The position numbers and the translations under genes are program-made. Below the pieces are notes generated by a model that was given only the letters and a program-made list of their open reading frames with translations, made no database searches and was not told the origin of the DNA. Shown piece after piece: positions 7,650 through 15,451 of a stretch of 22,534 nt of DNA. Source of the stretch: Scatonaster sp045598705 (GTDB lineage Bacteria > Bacillota > Clostridia > Saccharofermentanales > Saccharofermentanaceae). Position 1 is the first letter of the stretch. The number at the start of each line of letters is the position of its first letter. The DNA lies in assembly GCA_045598705.1 (NCBI GenBank), contig JAZLMM010000055.1, positions 1 to 22,534 on the forward strand, written 5' to 3'.

Positions 7650-7793
7650 CCTAAAATGGCAAAGCCGCGATTCCAGCCGTACATTTCAGCCTTCTAGTAC
7701 GGCCTAAAATGGCAAACTCGCGATTTCAGCCGTACAATCAGTCTTCCAGGTACGGTTTTAAATCGCTATTTGGAAAAAGCAACCGTACGGTTG
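7650..7793. repeat. 53-bp tandem repeat with embedded hairpins
   Basis: Two units, 7650-7702 and 7703-7755, each start CCTAAAATGGCAAA and end GTACGG, differing at about nine positions. Each contains a hairpin: GCCGTAC (7676-7682) with GTACGGC (7697-7703), and GCCGTAC (7729-7735) with GTACGG (7750-7755). A third, collapsed version is the perfect 14-base palindrome CAACCGTACGGTTG at 7780-7793. The block lies between pflA and the promoter of the STAS operon and may also serve as the weak end of the pfl transcript. Confidence 0.8.
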
Positions 7794-7818
7794 TCGTGTA
7801 AACACGTCCACACGCTGG

Positions 7819-7848
7819 TTGTATTTCATTTTTCCGAAGGTATATAAT
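7819..7848 (+). promoter_or_regulatory. Promoter of the STAS-phosphatase operon
   Basis: TTGTAT (7819-7824) and TATAAT (7843-7848) are spaced by 18 bases. The leader to the first start codon is about 220 bases and contains degenerate GTGGAYTCG segments and the 14-bp repeat array. No gene was seen in this leader. Confidence 0.65.
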
Positions 7849-7979
7849 GGAAACAGAAGTCAACACGTGCGAGTGAGTGTGCTTTGCGCAGAGTCCTTCA
7901 CATAGAAGAGTGGATTCGTGTAGAATCGCTTCGCGCAGAAGGGCGGATTTGTAAAGAGACGAGTGGACTCGCGCAGACG

Positions 7980-8049
7980 CATAGAAGTACAAGCATAGAA
8001 GTACAAGCAAAGAAGTACAAGCAAAAAAGTACAAACATAGAAGTACAAA
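7980..8049 (+). repeat. 14-bp tandem repeat (5 units) in the STAS operon leader
   Basis: Units at 7980, 7994, 8008, 8022 and 8036 follow the pattern CATAGAAGTACAAG, with small changes in units 3-5. The array ends 28 bases before the STAS start codon, just ahead of its ribosome site, so it lies in the mRNA leader. The sequence is unstructured and A-rich, with GUACAA repeated five times. Confidence 0.95.
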
Positions 8050-8077
8050 CAGCGACATAGAGAAAGGACTTGATACA

Positions 8078-8377
8078 ATGACAATTAACGGAATCATGGA
8101 AGAAGGTATTCTGGTTGCAACGATTGAAGGGCGCATTGACTCGGTTACTTCCGACACCCTTGAGACTTATATTGGCGTAAACGTAACCGATGAGATTAAA
8201 GGACTCACACTCGATTTCGCGGGCGTTGACTTTATCTCATCCAAGGGACTTCGTGTGCTGGTGGCTACTAGAAAGAAACTTGGTGAACGTGAACTTCTGA
8301 TCACTCATGCAAACAGTGCAGTTATGGAGGTGTTCAAGCTTTCCGGATTGCTGAAGATATTCAAAGTGGAGGCATGA
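8078..8377 (+). CDS. STAS-domain anti-sigma factor antagonist
   Basis: A 99-residue single-domain STAS protein of the SpoIIAA/RsbV type. Such proteins, when dephosphorylated, bind a partner (usually an anti-sigma kinase) and release its target; phosphorylation on a conserved serine switches them off. The signature is DFAGVDFISSKGLRVL, with Ser55 (or Ser54) as the probable phosphorylation site and a usual helix after it. It begins after AAAGGA with nine-base spacing. The next gene overlaps it by one base, so the two are translationally coupled and probably act together: that protein has both the phosphatase and the kinase-like domain needed to control it. The final target is not in the window. 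Confidence 0.9.
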   Translation: MTINGIMEEGILVATIEGRIDSVTSDTLETYIGVNVTDEIKGLTLDFAGVDFISSKGLRVLVATRKKLGERELLITHANSAVMEVFKLSGLLKIFKVEA

Positions 8378-10269
8378 TGACTGATCTGAAGAAGTCAAAA
8401 TCGAATAGCGGTTCTTTGGAAGACACTGACTCGAATCAGAAGAACTCGACGCTACGAGACAAAGAAGTGCTATCGAATCTCATTTCTGACAATGAGAGGC
8501 GTAGCAATTGGATAGCCTCTAGGTGTCTTCTGGGTATCACACTTCTATTTGGCTTACTCGGATTGGCTTCTTTGTTTGGCTTCTACGATGTGGGTGACAA
8601 AGTGATTGCAATCGACTTTGTCATCGTGAGTTTTGTCGGCATCTTCATTTATATACATGCTCGCATTCTCAACTTTAATCGCCGAGGCTTGAAGTACTTG
8701 GTTTTGACGGGCATTCTTCTTGTAACAGGAATTACACACTTCTTGTTCCCACAGAATGCAGTGGCAATCTTCTATCTACCGCTATTGGTTTCAACCTGCT
8801 ACTTTGACCGTAGACTGAGCACAATCATTTATATCCTCAGTTGGGTCCTATATAGCGTCAATATAGCTTTGAACATAATCCTCGAGCAGACCAGCACGGT
8901 GGTTGCGCAGTATCACGCCTATATGGAAGTTTCCATATGGAAGAGCCCGAAATTCGTGATACTCTACTACTTCATTCCTCAGACTGCAATGTTTCTCATT
9001 ACGGCGGCGATTGGCGCCGGTATCTCGATACGAGGCAAGGCACTGATTCAGGCCCAGGCAGATATGCACGCCAAGGCTATTGCCGCGGAGACAGAGATTG
9101 CTACGGCGAAAGAGATTCAGCGCGGTTCTCTGCCGGCTACATACTACAAAGATCCTGATCAACGCTATGAGGTAAGTGCTTTTCTGCGGCCTGCCAAAGA
9201 AGTCGGCGGAGATTTCTATGGCTATTTCCAGATGGGGGACAACGTGGTGTTCATGATTGGTGACGTCTCAGACAAAGGACTCTCAGCTGCGATGTTCATG
9301 ATGCAGTCGAAGAACACGATCAAAGCACTTGTCCAAGGTTCGAACAACCTGCAAGAGGCAATCGTCCATGCGAATCGGGCACTCGTGGATGATAACAAGA
9401 GCGGTATGTTCGTAACGCTCTGGATCGGCGTTCTCAACATCAAGACAGGTGTCGGTCAGTATGTGAATTGCGGCCATCTTTCGCCGCTTCTGAAGCACGC
9501 TGACGGAACTGTTGAAGTGATTAAGAACGAACCGGAGTTTTTCCTAGGCGTATTTGATGAGGTGAATCCAGAAGTCCATCTCCTCCGACTTGCCGCGGGG
9601 GATCAGCTGCTGCTATTCACGGATGGCCTGACGGATGCCGAGGATGAAGAGAATAAACAGTTCGGCAGTGCTGCGTTGCGAAGCGCATTTGCTGATACGG
9701 AAGCCAATACCGAACAGCTTTGCGAGAGTTTGATTAAGCGAATCGATGCTTTCGCTGGCAGAAGCACTCAGTTCGATGATATGACGGCGTTGGCGATTTC
9801 TTTCAACGAGATTGAGCCATCCCACCGACTTTCATTGAATCTTCCGGCGGTCAGCGCCTCCATCGAACAGATTATGAATGCATGCAATGATCTGCTTCAA
9901 AGTGTGGAATGTCCACAGAACGCACGACGGCTCGTGGATGTGATGATGGATGAAGTATGTGCCAATATTGTTGGATATGCGTATAAGGGCACGCCGGAAG
10001 ATGGGACCATGCGGGTAGAACTCGAAGCCGGTACGAATTTCTTTAGAACTGAATTTGTCGACCACGGAGTGGCCTTCGACCCACTGGATGAGAACCGCTC
10101 ACTGCCGGATTCGGTGGCTGCTATAACATCAGTGGATGAGATGCTTGATTCACTCGATGATATTTCTGAAGGTGGACTTGGAATCTATTTCATAAGAAAT
10201 CTGTCCGATGACTGCCAATACCGATATGAGAATAATGAGAATCACTTCACGGTAACCAAGATTTGGTAA
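8377..10269 (+). CDS. Membrane SpoIIE-family phosphatase fused to RsbW-like HATPase domain
   Basis: About 630 residues. GTGGAGG lies only one base before an ATG at 8374 but four before the ATG at 8377, so 8377 is preferred; it overlaps the STAS stop as TGATG. Residues about 45-220 contain six hydrophobic membrane segments. A helical linker (AKEIQRGSLP, typical before such domains) leads to a PP2C/SpoIIE phosphatase at about 245-460, with metal-binding acidic motifs EVGGDFYG, GDVSDKGLSAAMF, LFTDGLTDAED and QFDDMTAL. Residues about 485-630 form a GHKL ATPase domain like RsbW/SpoIIAB, with an N-box (MMDEVCANIVGYAY) and a G-box (GGLGIYFIRN). Established family roles predict dephosphorylation and phosphorylation of the neighbouring STAS protein in response to a membrane signal. 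Kinase competence is inferred, not shown. Confidence 0.92.
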   Translation: MTDLKKSKSNSGSLEDTDSNQKNSTLRDKEVLSNLISDNERRSNWIASRCLLGITLLFGLLGLASLFGFYDVGDKVIAIDFVIVSFVGIFIYIHARILNFNRRGLKYLVLTGILLVTGITHFLFPQNAVAIFYLPLLVSTCYFDRRLSTIIYILSWVLYSVNIALNIILEQTSTVVAQYHAYMEVSIWKSPKFVILYYFIPQTAMFLITAAIGAGISIRGKALIQAQADMHAKAIAAETEIATAKEIQRGSLPATYYKDPDQRYEVSAFLRPAKEVGGDFYGYFQMGDNVVFMIGDVSDKGLSAAMFMMQSKNTIKALVQGSNNLQEAIVHANRALVDDNKSGMFVTLWIGVLNIKTGVGQYVNCGHLSPLLKHADGTVEVIKNEPEFFLGVFDEVNPEVHLLRLAAGDQLLLFTDGLTDAEDEENKQFGSAALRSAFADTEANTEQLCESLIKRIDAFAGRSTQFDDMTALAISFNEIEPSHRLSLNLPAVSASIEQIMNACNDLLQSVECPQNARRLVDVMMDEVCANIVGYAYKGTPEDGTMRVELEAGTNFFRTEFVDHGVAFDPLDENRSLPDSVAAITSVDEMLDSLDDISEGGLGIYFIRNLSDDCQYRYENNENHFTVTKIW

Positions 10270-10270
10270 C

Positions 10271-10358
10271 GAAGATCTGATAAACGACGATCTGATAAAC
10301 GAAGATCTAATAAACGACGATCTGATAAACGAAGATTTTGTAACGAGATCCGGTAAAC
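10271..10358. repeat. 15-bp tandem repeat straddling the phosphatase stop codon
   Basis: Units GA(A/C)GATCTGATAAAC lie at 10271, 10286, 10301, 10316, then degenerate units at 10331 and 10345. The gene's last codons, AAGATTTGGTAAC (10258-10270), are themselves a divergent unit, so the array appears to have grown out of the 3' end of the coding region. GAAG and GACG alternate, suggesting a 30-bp higher-order unit. It fills the space between two convergent genes; no T-run follows. Confidence 0.9.
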
Positions 10359-10389
10359 AATCCATCATGAATCGGAAATTGATAAGCAA

Positions 10390-11550
10390 TCAGGCGTAAT
10401 TGGATTCGACGTACTCGTATACCATGCGGGAGACTTCGCCAATGATGTTATGTGCTTTCTGTTCGTCGCCGCTTTCAGTCATGACGCAGAGTACATAATC
10501 CTCTGTGCCGAATACGATAGCAATATCATTATTTGTGTCGTAATCCGGGTTGAATCCGACTTTGTGAGCGACCTTCACAGAGGCCGGAACACCTTGCGGG
10601 ACGCCCCAGTTGTACTCCGTGTTGCAGAGGTCGTCGATCAATGGCTGATAGAGTTCTTGATTTCTCGTCCAGTCCTGGTAGGTGTGCTCTGCATATTTTG
10701 CAAGATCAATGGAGCTGGTACGACGACGCCCTTCGGAGACTTTGCCGGTATAGTCGGTATACTGAACCTTCTCGAGATAGTCGACGATTGAACTGATGGA
10801 CTTGAGGTAGTTGTTGTTGACTGCATCTACACCACCGAGACGACGCAGAACCATATTGGTGCCGCAGTTGTCACTGATGGTGATGGAAAGGTGAGAGACC
10901 TCCTGAAGAGAGAACTCCGTACCATCTGCAGAATTCTGGATCGTACCAGTACCAGTCTCCAAGTCACCGTCCGGATAAGGAGCTGCGTTATATTTCATCT
11001 TCTCGTCCATAGACAACTCACCAGACTCGACCTTCTCGTAGAGGTAGGTGTTGTAAGCGATCTTGATGGAGCTTGCTGCAACGATCGGTGCATTCTCATT
11101 GACACCGATGGACTCGCCGTTATTCATGTTGATATAGTACATGGAGTAGCGACCGGACTGCTGACCAAGATAGTCAGTGATCTTTCCCTTTAACGCCTCA
11201 AGGTTAGCGGTACGTGTTGCGGCATCTACCGTTTGAACACGTGTGGGTGTAGTCTCCGGCACTATAGAAGTGTCAGATGGATCGGATGTCTCGACAGAAA
11301 TCGGGTTGCCGGATTCATCAGTCATGATAGCTTCGGTATTGGTATCGGCAATGGTAGTCTCCGTCGGCTCGCTCTTCTTCTTGCTGTGCTTGATGAGCTT
11401 GGTAATGAAGATGGCGTCGAGGACTGTACATGTCATGCAAAGCAAGAGACAGACGATGACGAAAGTCTTTCTTCTATTGCTGTTTCTTCTTCTTCTGACA
11501 CCGGAACTTCCGGAATAGATGTTATATGTAGAACGATCAGAATGCTTCAC
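10390..11550 (-). CDS. Membrane-anchored serine hydrolase of the beta-lactamase/PBP-like superfamily
   Basis: A 386-residue protein with a Ser/Arg-rich cytoplasmic start, one membrane segment (about 30-52), a Thr/Glu linker and an extracellular beta-lactamase class A-like domain (about 115-385). The GTG start follows AAGGAG by seven bases. Catalytic motifs are Ser160-x-x-Lys163 (SSIK), Ser226-Asp-Asn228 (SDN) and Lys330-Val-Gly (KVG in place of KTG). I see no clear counterpart of the Glu166 needed for efficient beta-lactam hydrolysis, so resistance should not be assumed; a cell-wall peptidase or penicillin-binding role is at least as likely. It is transcribed convergently with the phosphatase gene, and its own promoter lies at 11673-11699. 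Confidence 0.85.
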   Translation of the reverse strand: MKHSDRSTYNIYSGSSGVRRRRNSNRRKTFVIVCLLLCMTCTVLDAIFITKLIKHSKKKSEPTETTIADTNTEAIMTDESGNPISVETSDPSDTSIVPETTPTRVQTVDAATRTANLEALKGKITDYLGQQSGRYSMYYINMNNGESIGVNENAPIVAASSIKIAYNTYLYEKVESGELSMDEKMKYNAAPYPDGDLETGTGTIQNSADGTEFSLQEVSHLSITISDNCGTNMVLRRLGGVDAVNNNYLKSISSIVDYLEKVQYTDYTGKVSEGRRRTSSIDLAKYAEHTYQDWTRNQELYQPLIDDLCNTEYNWGVPQGVPASVKVAHKVGFNPDYDTNNDIAIVFGTEDYVLCVMTESGDEQKAHNIIGEVSRMVYEYVESNYA

Positions 11551-11672
11551 GTTGAATCTCCTTGATATGTGCGGTGCGGCAGTAGGCCGTATAGTTTCAT
11601 TTTACTATTTGCCTAGCAGAAATATGTGACGATTTGCTTATTATCGTGCGAAATTACTGTTAGTGTAGATAA

Positions 11673-11715
11673 AGTATAGCATCTAAAAGTTACGAACAAG
11701 TTTGTTTCTTGTAAC
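11673..11715 (-). promoter_or_regulatory. Probable promoter of the serine hydrolase with overlapping inverted repeat
   Basis: On the minus strand a TATACT -10 (11673-11678) is preceded by TTGTTC (11694-11699, 15-base spacer) or ACTTGT (17-base spacer). An imperfect inverted repeat with GTTAC/GTAAC ends spans 11689-11715 over the -35 region and could bind a regulator. Both assignments are tentative. Confidence 0.4.
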
Positions 11716-11782
11716 AAGACCTATACATCAGTAACAGAAACACCAGAAAAATAAAGGGGTTGGTATATGAAAGCGGATCGGC

Positions 11783-13126
11783 TCACATGTTTACATTCGT
11801 GCCGTGAATCTCAGCATTCTGAAGAAGCGATTTCATGGAAGTGTCTGCCGAGGTGCGTGTGGCAAATCCGAAGAAGCCACGAAGCGGAACACCATTAACG
11901 GTTACACCGGAGAATTCACAGCTACAGATATTCATCAGTGCCTCGGCCGTTGTCTCGTTTACATTCGGAAGTAGCACGAGGAATTCATCGCTGCCCCATC
12001 TGATAACGGAACCATTATCCTTCACGCAACGGGTAAGTACGTCGCTTACCTTGATGAGAAGACGGTCACCTGTCTCGGTGCCGTAATTCTCGTTGACGCG
12101 GCGCATTCCCTGAATCTCAACCGTGATGATGCTATATGGCACGATATTCTCTTCCTCGGCCTGGCTGAAGAGATCTTCTGCATAAAGACGATTGTAAAGT
12201 CTGGTCAGTGGATCGTGATAACTCAAGAACTGGTTCTTGCTTTGCGACTGCTTGAGAGACGTAATGTTCGTGATGAAGCAAGATACGCCGATAATCTGAC
12301 GGTCGTCATCGAGTATCGGTGCGTAGTACGTCTTCCAGTAAGAGGCGGTCAGATCATTGTCACCCAACTTCTCAATCTCAGAGATATATTCACCATTGAG
12401 TGCGCGTTGAAGAAAGCCTTGAATCTGTTCACGACGTTCTTCTTCTGGAATGAAGTCCAGAATTGGCTTACCCATACGTATTTCTTGGTGCCACATGCGG
12501 AGCATGGAATACTTATGACGATTGTTGAAAGAAGTGTAACGAAGATCACAGTCTACGGTGAATGCTAAAGTCTCTGGGATGGTCTCCAGCATGGAGTGCT
12601 GGATAGACTGCCACTTCTTCACGTTCGCCTGTGATGCCTCGTAATCCTGTTCCAGATGATAATAATGGGAGAACTGTTTGCGCAGTACCTGATACATGAT
12701 GGCGGCAGAAAACACTACATATATTGCATCTTTTACCATGAGCACCATAATCGTACTGCGTGAGACGCCATAAATAGAAGCAAATACAGTATCGGAGATG
12801 GCTACCCAAAGGAGTGCAACTAAGACAAAGCAGAGTGTAGCAATGGAACTATGCTGAATAAAGGGTAAGGTAATACGCTTCAGATAAGGAAGCTCACGCT
12901 CTTCCGGCGTGAAACGATCTTCAGAAAGATTCTTGCCTGTCAGGCTATTGATGAAGCGCCTGAAACGCCCCTGCTTCTTCTCGTCGTTATCTTTCTCGTT
13001 CAGGTGATGAGAAGGGTTGCGAACCGAATCCTCTACTAGGTCGTAGACAGGCGCAGGAGTATTCGAATCAACCAAAAGGTCATCCGTCTCTTGCTTCATC
13101 TTCTGTAAATCGTCTAGATAAGTCAT
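11783..13126 (-). CDS. Membrane PAS-GGDEF protein, probably degenerate diguanylate cyclase
   Basis: A 447-residue protein: acidic cytoplasmic start, two membrane segments (about 94-114 and 125-147), a PAS-like sensor region (about 175-290) and a GGDEF domain (298-447) introduced by HDPLTRLYNR. Active cyclases make cyclic di-GMP from two GTP. The signature is GSDEF (378-382), close to consensus. However, the usual metal-binding DxD is VEIQ (336-339), and the C-terminal helix normally reading AD-x-ALY-x-AK-x-x-GRN is shortened to QNAEIHGTNVNM. Asn344 and Asp354 of the nucleotide pocket are kept. It may be weakly active or a GTP-binding sensor. The ribosome site is poor (GGGGCCGG). It lies 232 bases upstream of the serine hydrolase on the same strand, but that gene has its own promoter. 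Confidence 0.87.
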   Translation of the reverse strand: MTYLDDLQKMKQETDDLLVDSNTPAPVYDLVEDSVRNPSHHLNEKDNDEKKQGRFRRFINSLTGKNLSEDRFTPEERELPYLKRITLPFIQHSSIATLCFVLVALLWVAISDTVFASIYGVSRSTIMVLMVKDAIYVVFSAAIMYQVLRKQFSHYYHLEQDYEASQANVKKWQSIQHSMLETIPETLAFTVDCDLRYTSFNNRHKYSMLRMWHQEIRMGKPILDFIPEEERREQIQGFLQRALNGEYISEIEKLGDNDLTASYWKTYYAPILDDDRQIIGVSCFITNITSLKQSQSKNQFLSYHDPLTRLYNRLYAEDLFSQAEEENIVPYSIITVEIQGMRRVNENYGTETGDRLLIKVSDVLTRCVKDNGSVIRWGSDEFLVLLPNVNETTAEALMNICSCEFSGVTVNGVPLRGFFGFATRTSADTSMKSLLQNAEIHGTNVNM

Positions 13127-13247
13127 TCCGGCCCCGCAAATATCCCCAAGTTATTACTCGCCACCTATTATATCATAGGCAGAATAGCGTTTCTCGATGT
13201 TTACAAAAAATTTTAATGCGTGAGATCTGCGCACGCCTGTTATTTGG

Positions 13248-13276
13248 TTGACACATATGGAGGCTTCTGCAATACT
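13248..13276 (+). promoter_or_regulatory. Promoter of the esterase gene
   Basis: TTGACA (13248-13253) is perfect, and AATACT (13271-13276) follows after 17 bases. The leader of about 90 bases contains a CACCGCAG/CTGCGGGTG hairpin with a single bulge. Confidence 0.75.
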
Positions 13277-13374
13277 CAAATAGCACCGCAGTGTTGTACG
13301 GGCCAAAGAATCTGCGGGTGCTGTGAATGTGCGAAGCGGGGCCGTAAGTGCATGTTCGGGATAGGAGATTAGAT

Positions 13375-14424
13375 ATGGAGAGATTTCAGGAAACAATCTG
13401 GAAAGAGACAGAATATACTTACGAGGCTGCCTATGGTTTCGTGCCCAACATCATGGCCTATCTTCACGAAGATTCGGTAAAATCATCCGCGCCGGAAGTT
13501 GTGGGTGCTGAGGTCTCTGCGATCACGCAACAGCCGGAGGACGAGCCGCCGAAGCGCCCATGTCTGCTTATCGCACCAGGCGGCGGATACTGCATGACCG
13601 TTCCGCCAGAAGGAGAAGTGGTAGCGAAAGAGTTCTTCTACCGTGGCATGAATTGCTTTGTACTGACCTATACGACGGACATAACCATGTCTGTTCCGCT
13701 TCACAAACAACCGATGTCTGACTTGTCTCGTGCGGTGCGCTACATTCGTGCGAACGCTACTCGATTCGGCATCGATCCCCATCAGATTACCATCTGTGGT
13801 TTCTCTGCCGGCGCACATTGTTGCGCGTCTTTGGGCGTGCACTTCGCAGATATCGAAGATCCGGATCCGAAGCTTCAAGCTATCTCGAACCGCCCCGATG
13901 CCATGATTCTCAGCTATCCCGTAATCACATCCGGACCATACACCCATGAAGGCTCTATGCAGGCGCTACTGGGCAAAGACGCGACGGCAGAAGAACGTGC
14001 CTACTACTCCTGCGAGAACTACGTCACCACGGATACCCCACCATGCTTCATCTGGCAGACGGTGGAAGATGATCTGGTGCCGGTGGAGAACAGCATGATG
14101 TTTGCCGCCAAGTGCCGAGAAGTCGGCGTGCCCTATACCTACCACGCTTTTCCACGCGGTTGGCATGGTCTCTCCGTCTATAACAACGCATGGCGCAATG
14201 GTGATTTCGGCGAGCCGTACACCATGGACCAAGTCATGCGTGCCGTGAATGCAGTGAAAGAGGGAAGAGGCGTCCGCGTCTCTCCGCAACGCTGTCAAGA
14301 ATTGAGAGAACAGTTCAACGACAACGAAACAGCAGCGCCACAGATCACGCCACTGGAGTACCCCGATGTCGCCATGTGGCCACAACTCGCAGAAGTCTGG
14401 TTGACGAGTGTTTTTACGGGATAA
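13375..14424 (+). CDS. Alpha/beta-hydrolase fold esterase (acetyl esterase/BD-FAE-like)
   Basis: A 349-residue cytoplasmic serine hydrolase without a signal peptide. The ATG at 13375 follows TAGGAGATT; an earlier in-frame start at 13348 lacks a ribosome site. The catalytic serine is Ser144 in GFSAG, the oxyanion hole segment is APGGGY (67-72), and the likely acid and base are Asp232 in EDDLVP and His264 in GWHGL. This layout matches the Abhydrolase_3/acetylxylan-esterase-like group that removes acyl groups from sugars or small esters; substrate is not predictable here. The region after residue 280 extends beyond the usual end of the fold. The gene ends inside the last codons of the opposing DUF218 gene: the two reading frames overlap by 11 bases tail to tail. 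Confidence 0.88.
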   Translation: MERFQETIWKETEYTYEAAYGFVPNIMAYLHEDSVKSSAPEVVGAEVSAITQQPEDEPPKRPCLLIAPGGGYCMTVPPEGEVVAKEFFYRGMNCFVLTYTTDITMSVPLHKQPMSDLSRAVRYIRANATRFGIDPHQITICGFSAGAHCCASLGVHFADIEDPDPKLQAISNRPDAMILSYPVITSGPYTHEGSMQALLGKDATAEERAYYSCENYVTTDTPPCFIWQTVEDDLVPVENSMMFAAKCREVGVPYTYHAFPRGWHGLSVYNNAWRNGDFGEPYTMDQVMRAVNAVKEGRGVRVSPQRCQELREQFNDNETAAPQITPLEYPDVAMWPQLAEVWLTSVFTG

Positions 14425-15208
14425 AAATCTGGTACAAAATGCCGTATAGTTCGCGAATATAGAAGGCGGGGAGAAGCCATAACGGCGTGTCTGCGCCTTC
14501 CGCGCCAACCACAAGGCCGAGGTCCTGTGCGATGAGTTGCGCCCGAAGCTCGTGCCACGAATTGGTGACGAGTACGGCCTGGTCCCCTAGGTTCTCCCTC
14601 TCCATGATTTCCTTGCTGAATTGAAGATTCTCGCGCGTCGTTGTGGAACGATCCTCGATGTAGATCCGCTGTGGGTCAATGCCCCTAGCTACCAACGCCT
14701 GATAGATACAAAGCGCCTCAGCCATCACCTCATCCGTGCCTTGCCCTCCGGAGGCGATGCACACGGCGTCCGGGTGCGCAGTGAGGTAGTCATATGCAGT
14801 GTTGATGCGTTCCTGAAGTAGCAGCGAGGGCCCGTCGGGGTTGACTTGACAGCCTAGTACGATGAGCACCGGCGGCTGCTCGCTCTCCGGTAGCGTGCGA
14901 TGTGCATAGACACACATGAAGATGGTTTCGACGATAACGGTGATTGCGATACAAGCGGCAACGATGCCCGCCCCGATGAGGACGCGCCGCCCACGTCTGC
15001 CGGCCTTCCAAGTCTCCTTGATGGAATGGTGGATCTGCTTGGCGAAGAGCGCGTACGCCAACGCCAGAATACTGATGATCAATCCGGTAAAACCACCCAC
15101 ATTCCTGCCAATTCCGGAGAGTAACTGTGTTACAAACAGCGTAATCAAGCCGCTTGCGGCGATTCCGAGTAGAACTCGCGGGATGGATTGGAGGATATGC
15201 TTTACCAT
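14414..15208 (-). CDS. DUF218 (YdcF/SanA-like) membrane protein
   Basis: A 264-residue protein if started at the ATG at 15208, preceded by GAAAGGG at normal spacing; a longer frame to 15271 would run into the tandem-repeat block and is less likely. Three hydrophobic segments occupy about residues 5-30, 38-57 and 75-100. The rest is a DUF218 domain with the family signatures VLGCQVNPDGPS, SGGQGTDEVMAEA, GIDPQRIYIEDRSTTTREN and LVTNSWHELRA. The family includes E. coli SanA and YdcF, linked to envelope integrity; biochemical function is poorly defined. Convergent with, and overlapping by 11 bases, the esterase gene. Confidence 0.87.
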   Translation of the reverse strand: MVKHILQSIPRVLLGIAASGLITLFVTQLLSGIGRNVGGFTGLIISILALAYALFAKQIHHSIKETWKAGRRGRRVLIGAGIVAACIAITVIVETIFMCVYAHRTLPESEQPPVLIVLGCQVNPDGPSLLLQERINTAYDYLTAHPDAVCIASGGQGTDEVMAEALCIYQALVARGIDPQRIYIEDRSTTTRENLQFSKEIMERENLGDQAVLVTNSWHELRAQLIAQDLGLVVGAEGADTPLWLLPAFYIRELYGILYQIFIP

Positions 15209-15271
15209 AGTAGATGCCCTTTCGAAGTGCTTCGGCCGGATAGAATCGCGCCACCAACCGTGCATCGGCAC

Positions 15272-15389
15272 GAGGACTTGCGCGAGGACTTGCGTGACGC
15301 CTTACGCGAGAACCTACGCGACGCCTTACGCGAGAACCTACGCGACGCCTTACGCGAGGACTTGCGTGACGCCTTACGCGACGCATTCC
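15272..15389. repeat. 24-bp tandem repeat upstream of the DUF218 gene
   Basis: Four full units start at 15284, 15308, 15332 and 15356, with a 12-base half unit before and a 10-base part after. Two variants alternate in an A-B-B-A order: A is GAGGACTTGCGTGACGCC and B is GAGAACCTACGCGACGCC, each followed by TTACGC. The plus strand reads as an uninterrupted Leu-Arg-Asp/Glu-rich frame, but no start with a ribosome site supports a gene. Relative to the DUF218 gene the array lies upstream, probably in its leader or promoter area. Confidence 0.95.
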
Positions 15390-15451
15390 GACTTTGCTAC
15401 CGATAGTATACATGCTTTTTGCGCGGCAAAAGTGACAAAAGTCTTATGCGA

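Noticed and set aside
7650..8049. CRISPR array
   Set aside because: Repeats are directly adjacent with no unique spacers, and no cas genes are present.
13348..13374. Earlier start for the esterase gene
   Set aside because: The ribosome site at 13362-13368 lies correctly for the ATG at 13375 and inside the proposed extension.
15188..15406. Plus-strand frame encoding LRDALREN octads
   Set aside because: The start would be TTG without a ribosome site, and the reading is fully explained by the 24-bp repeat.
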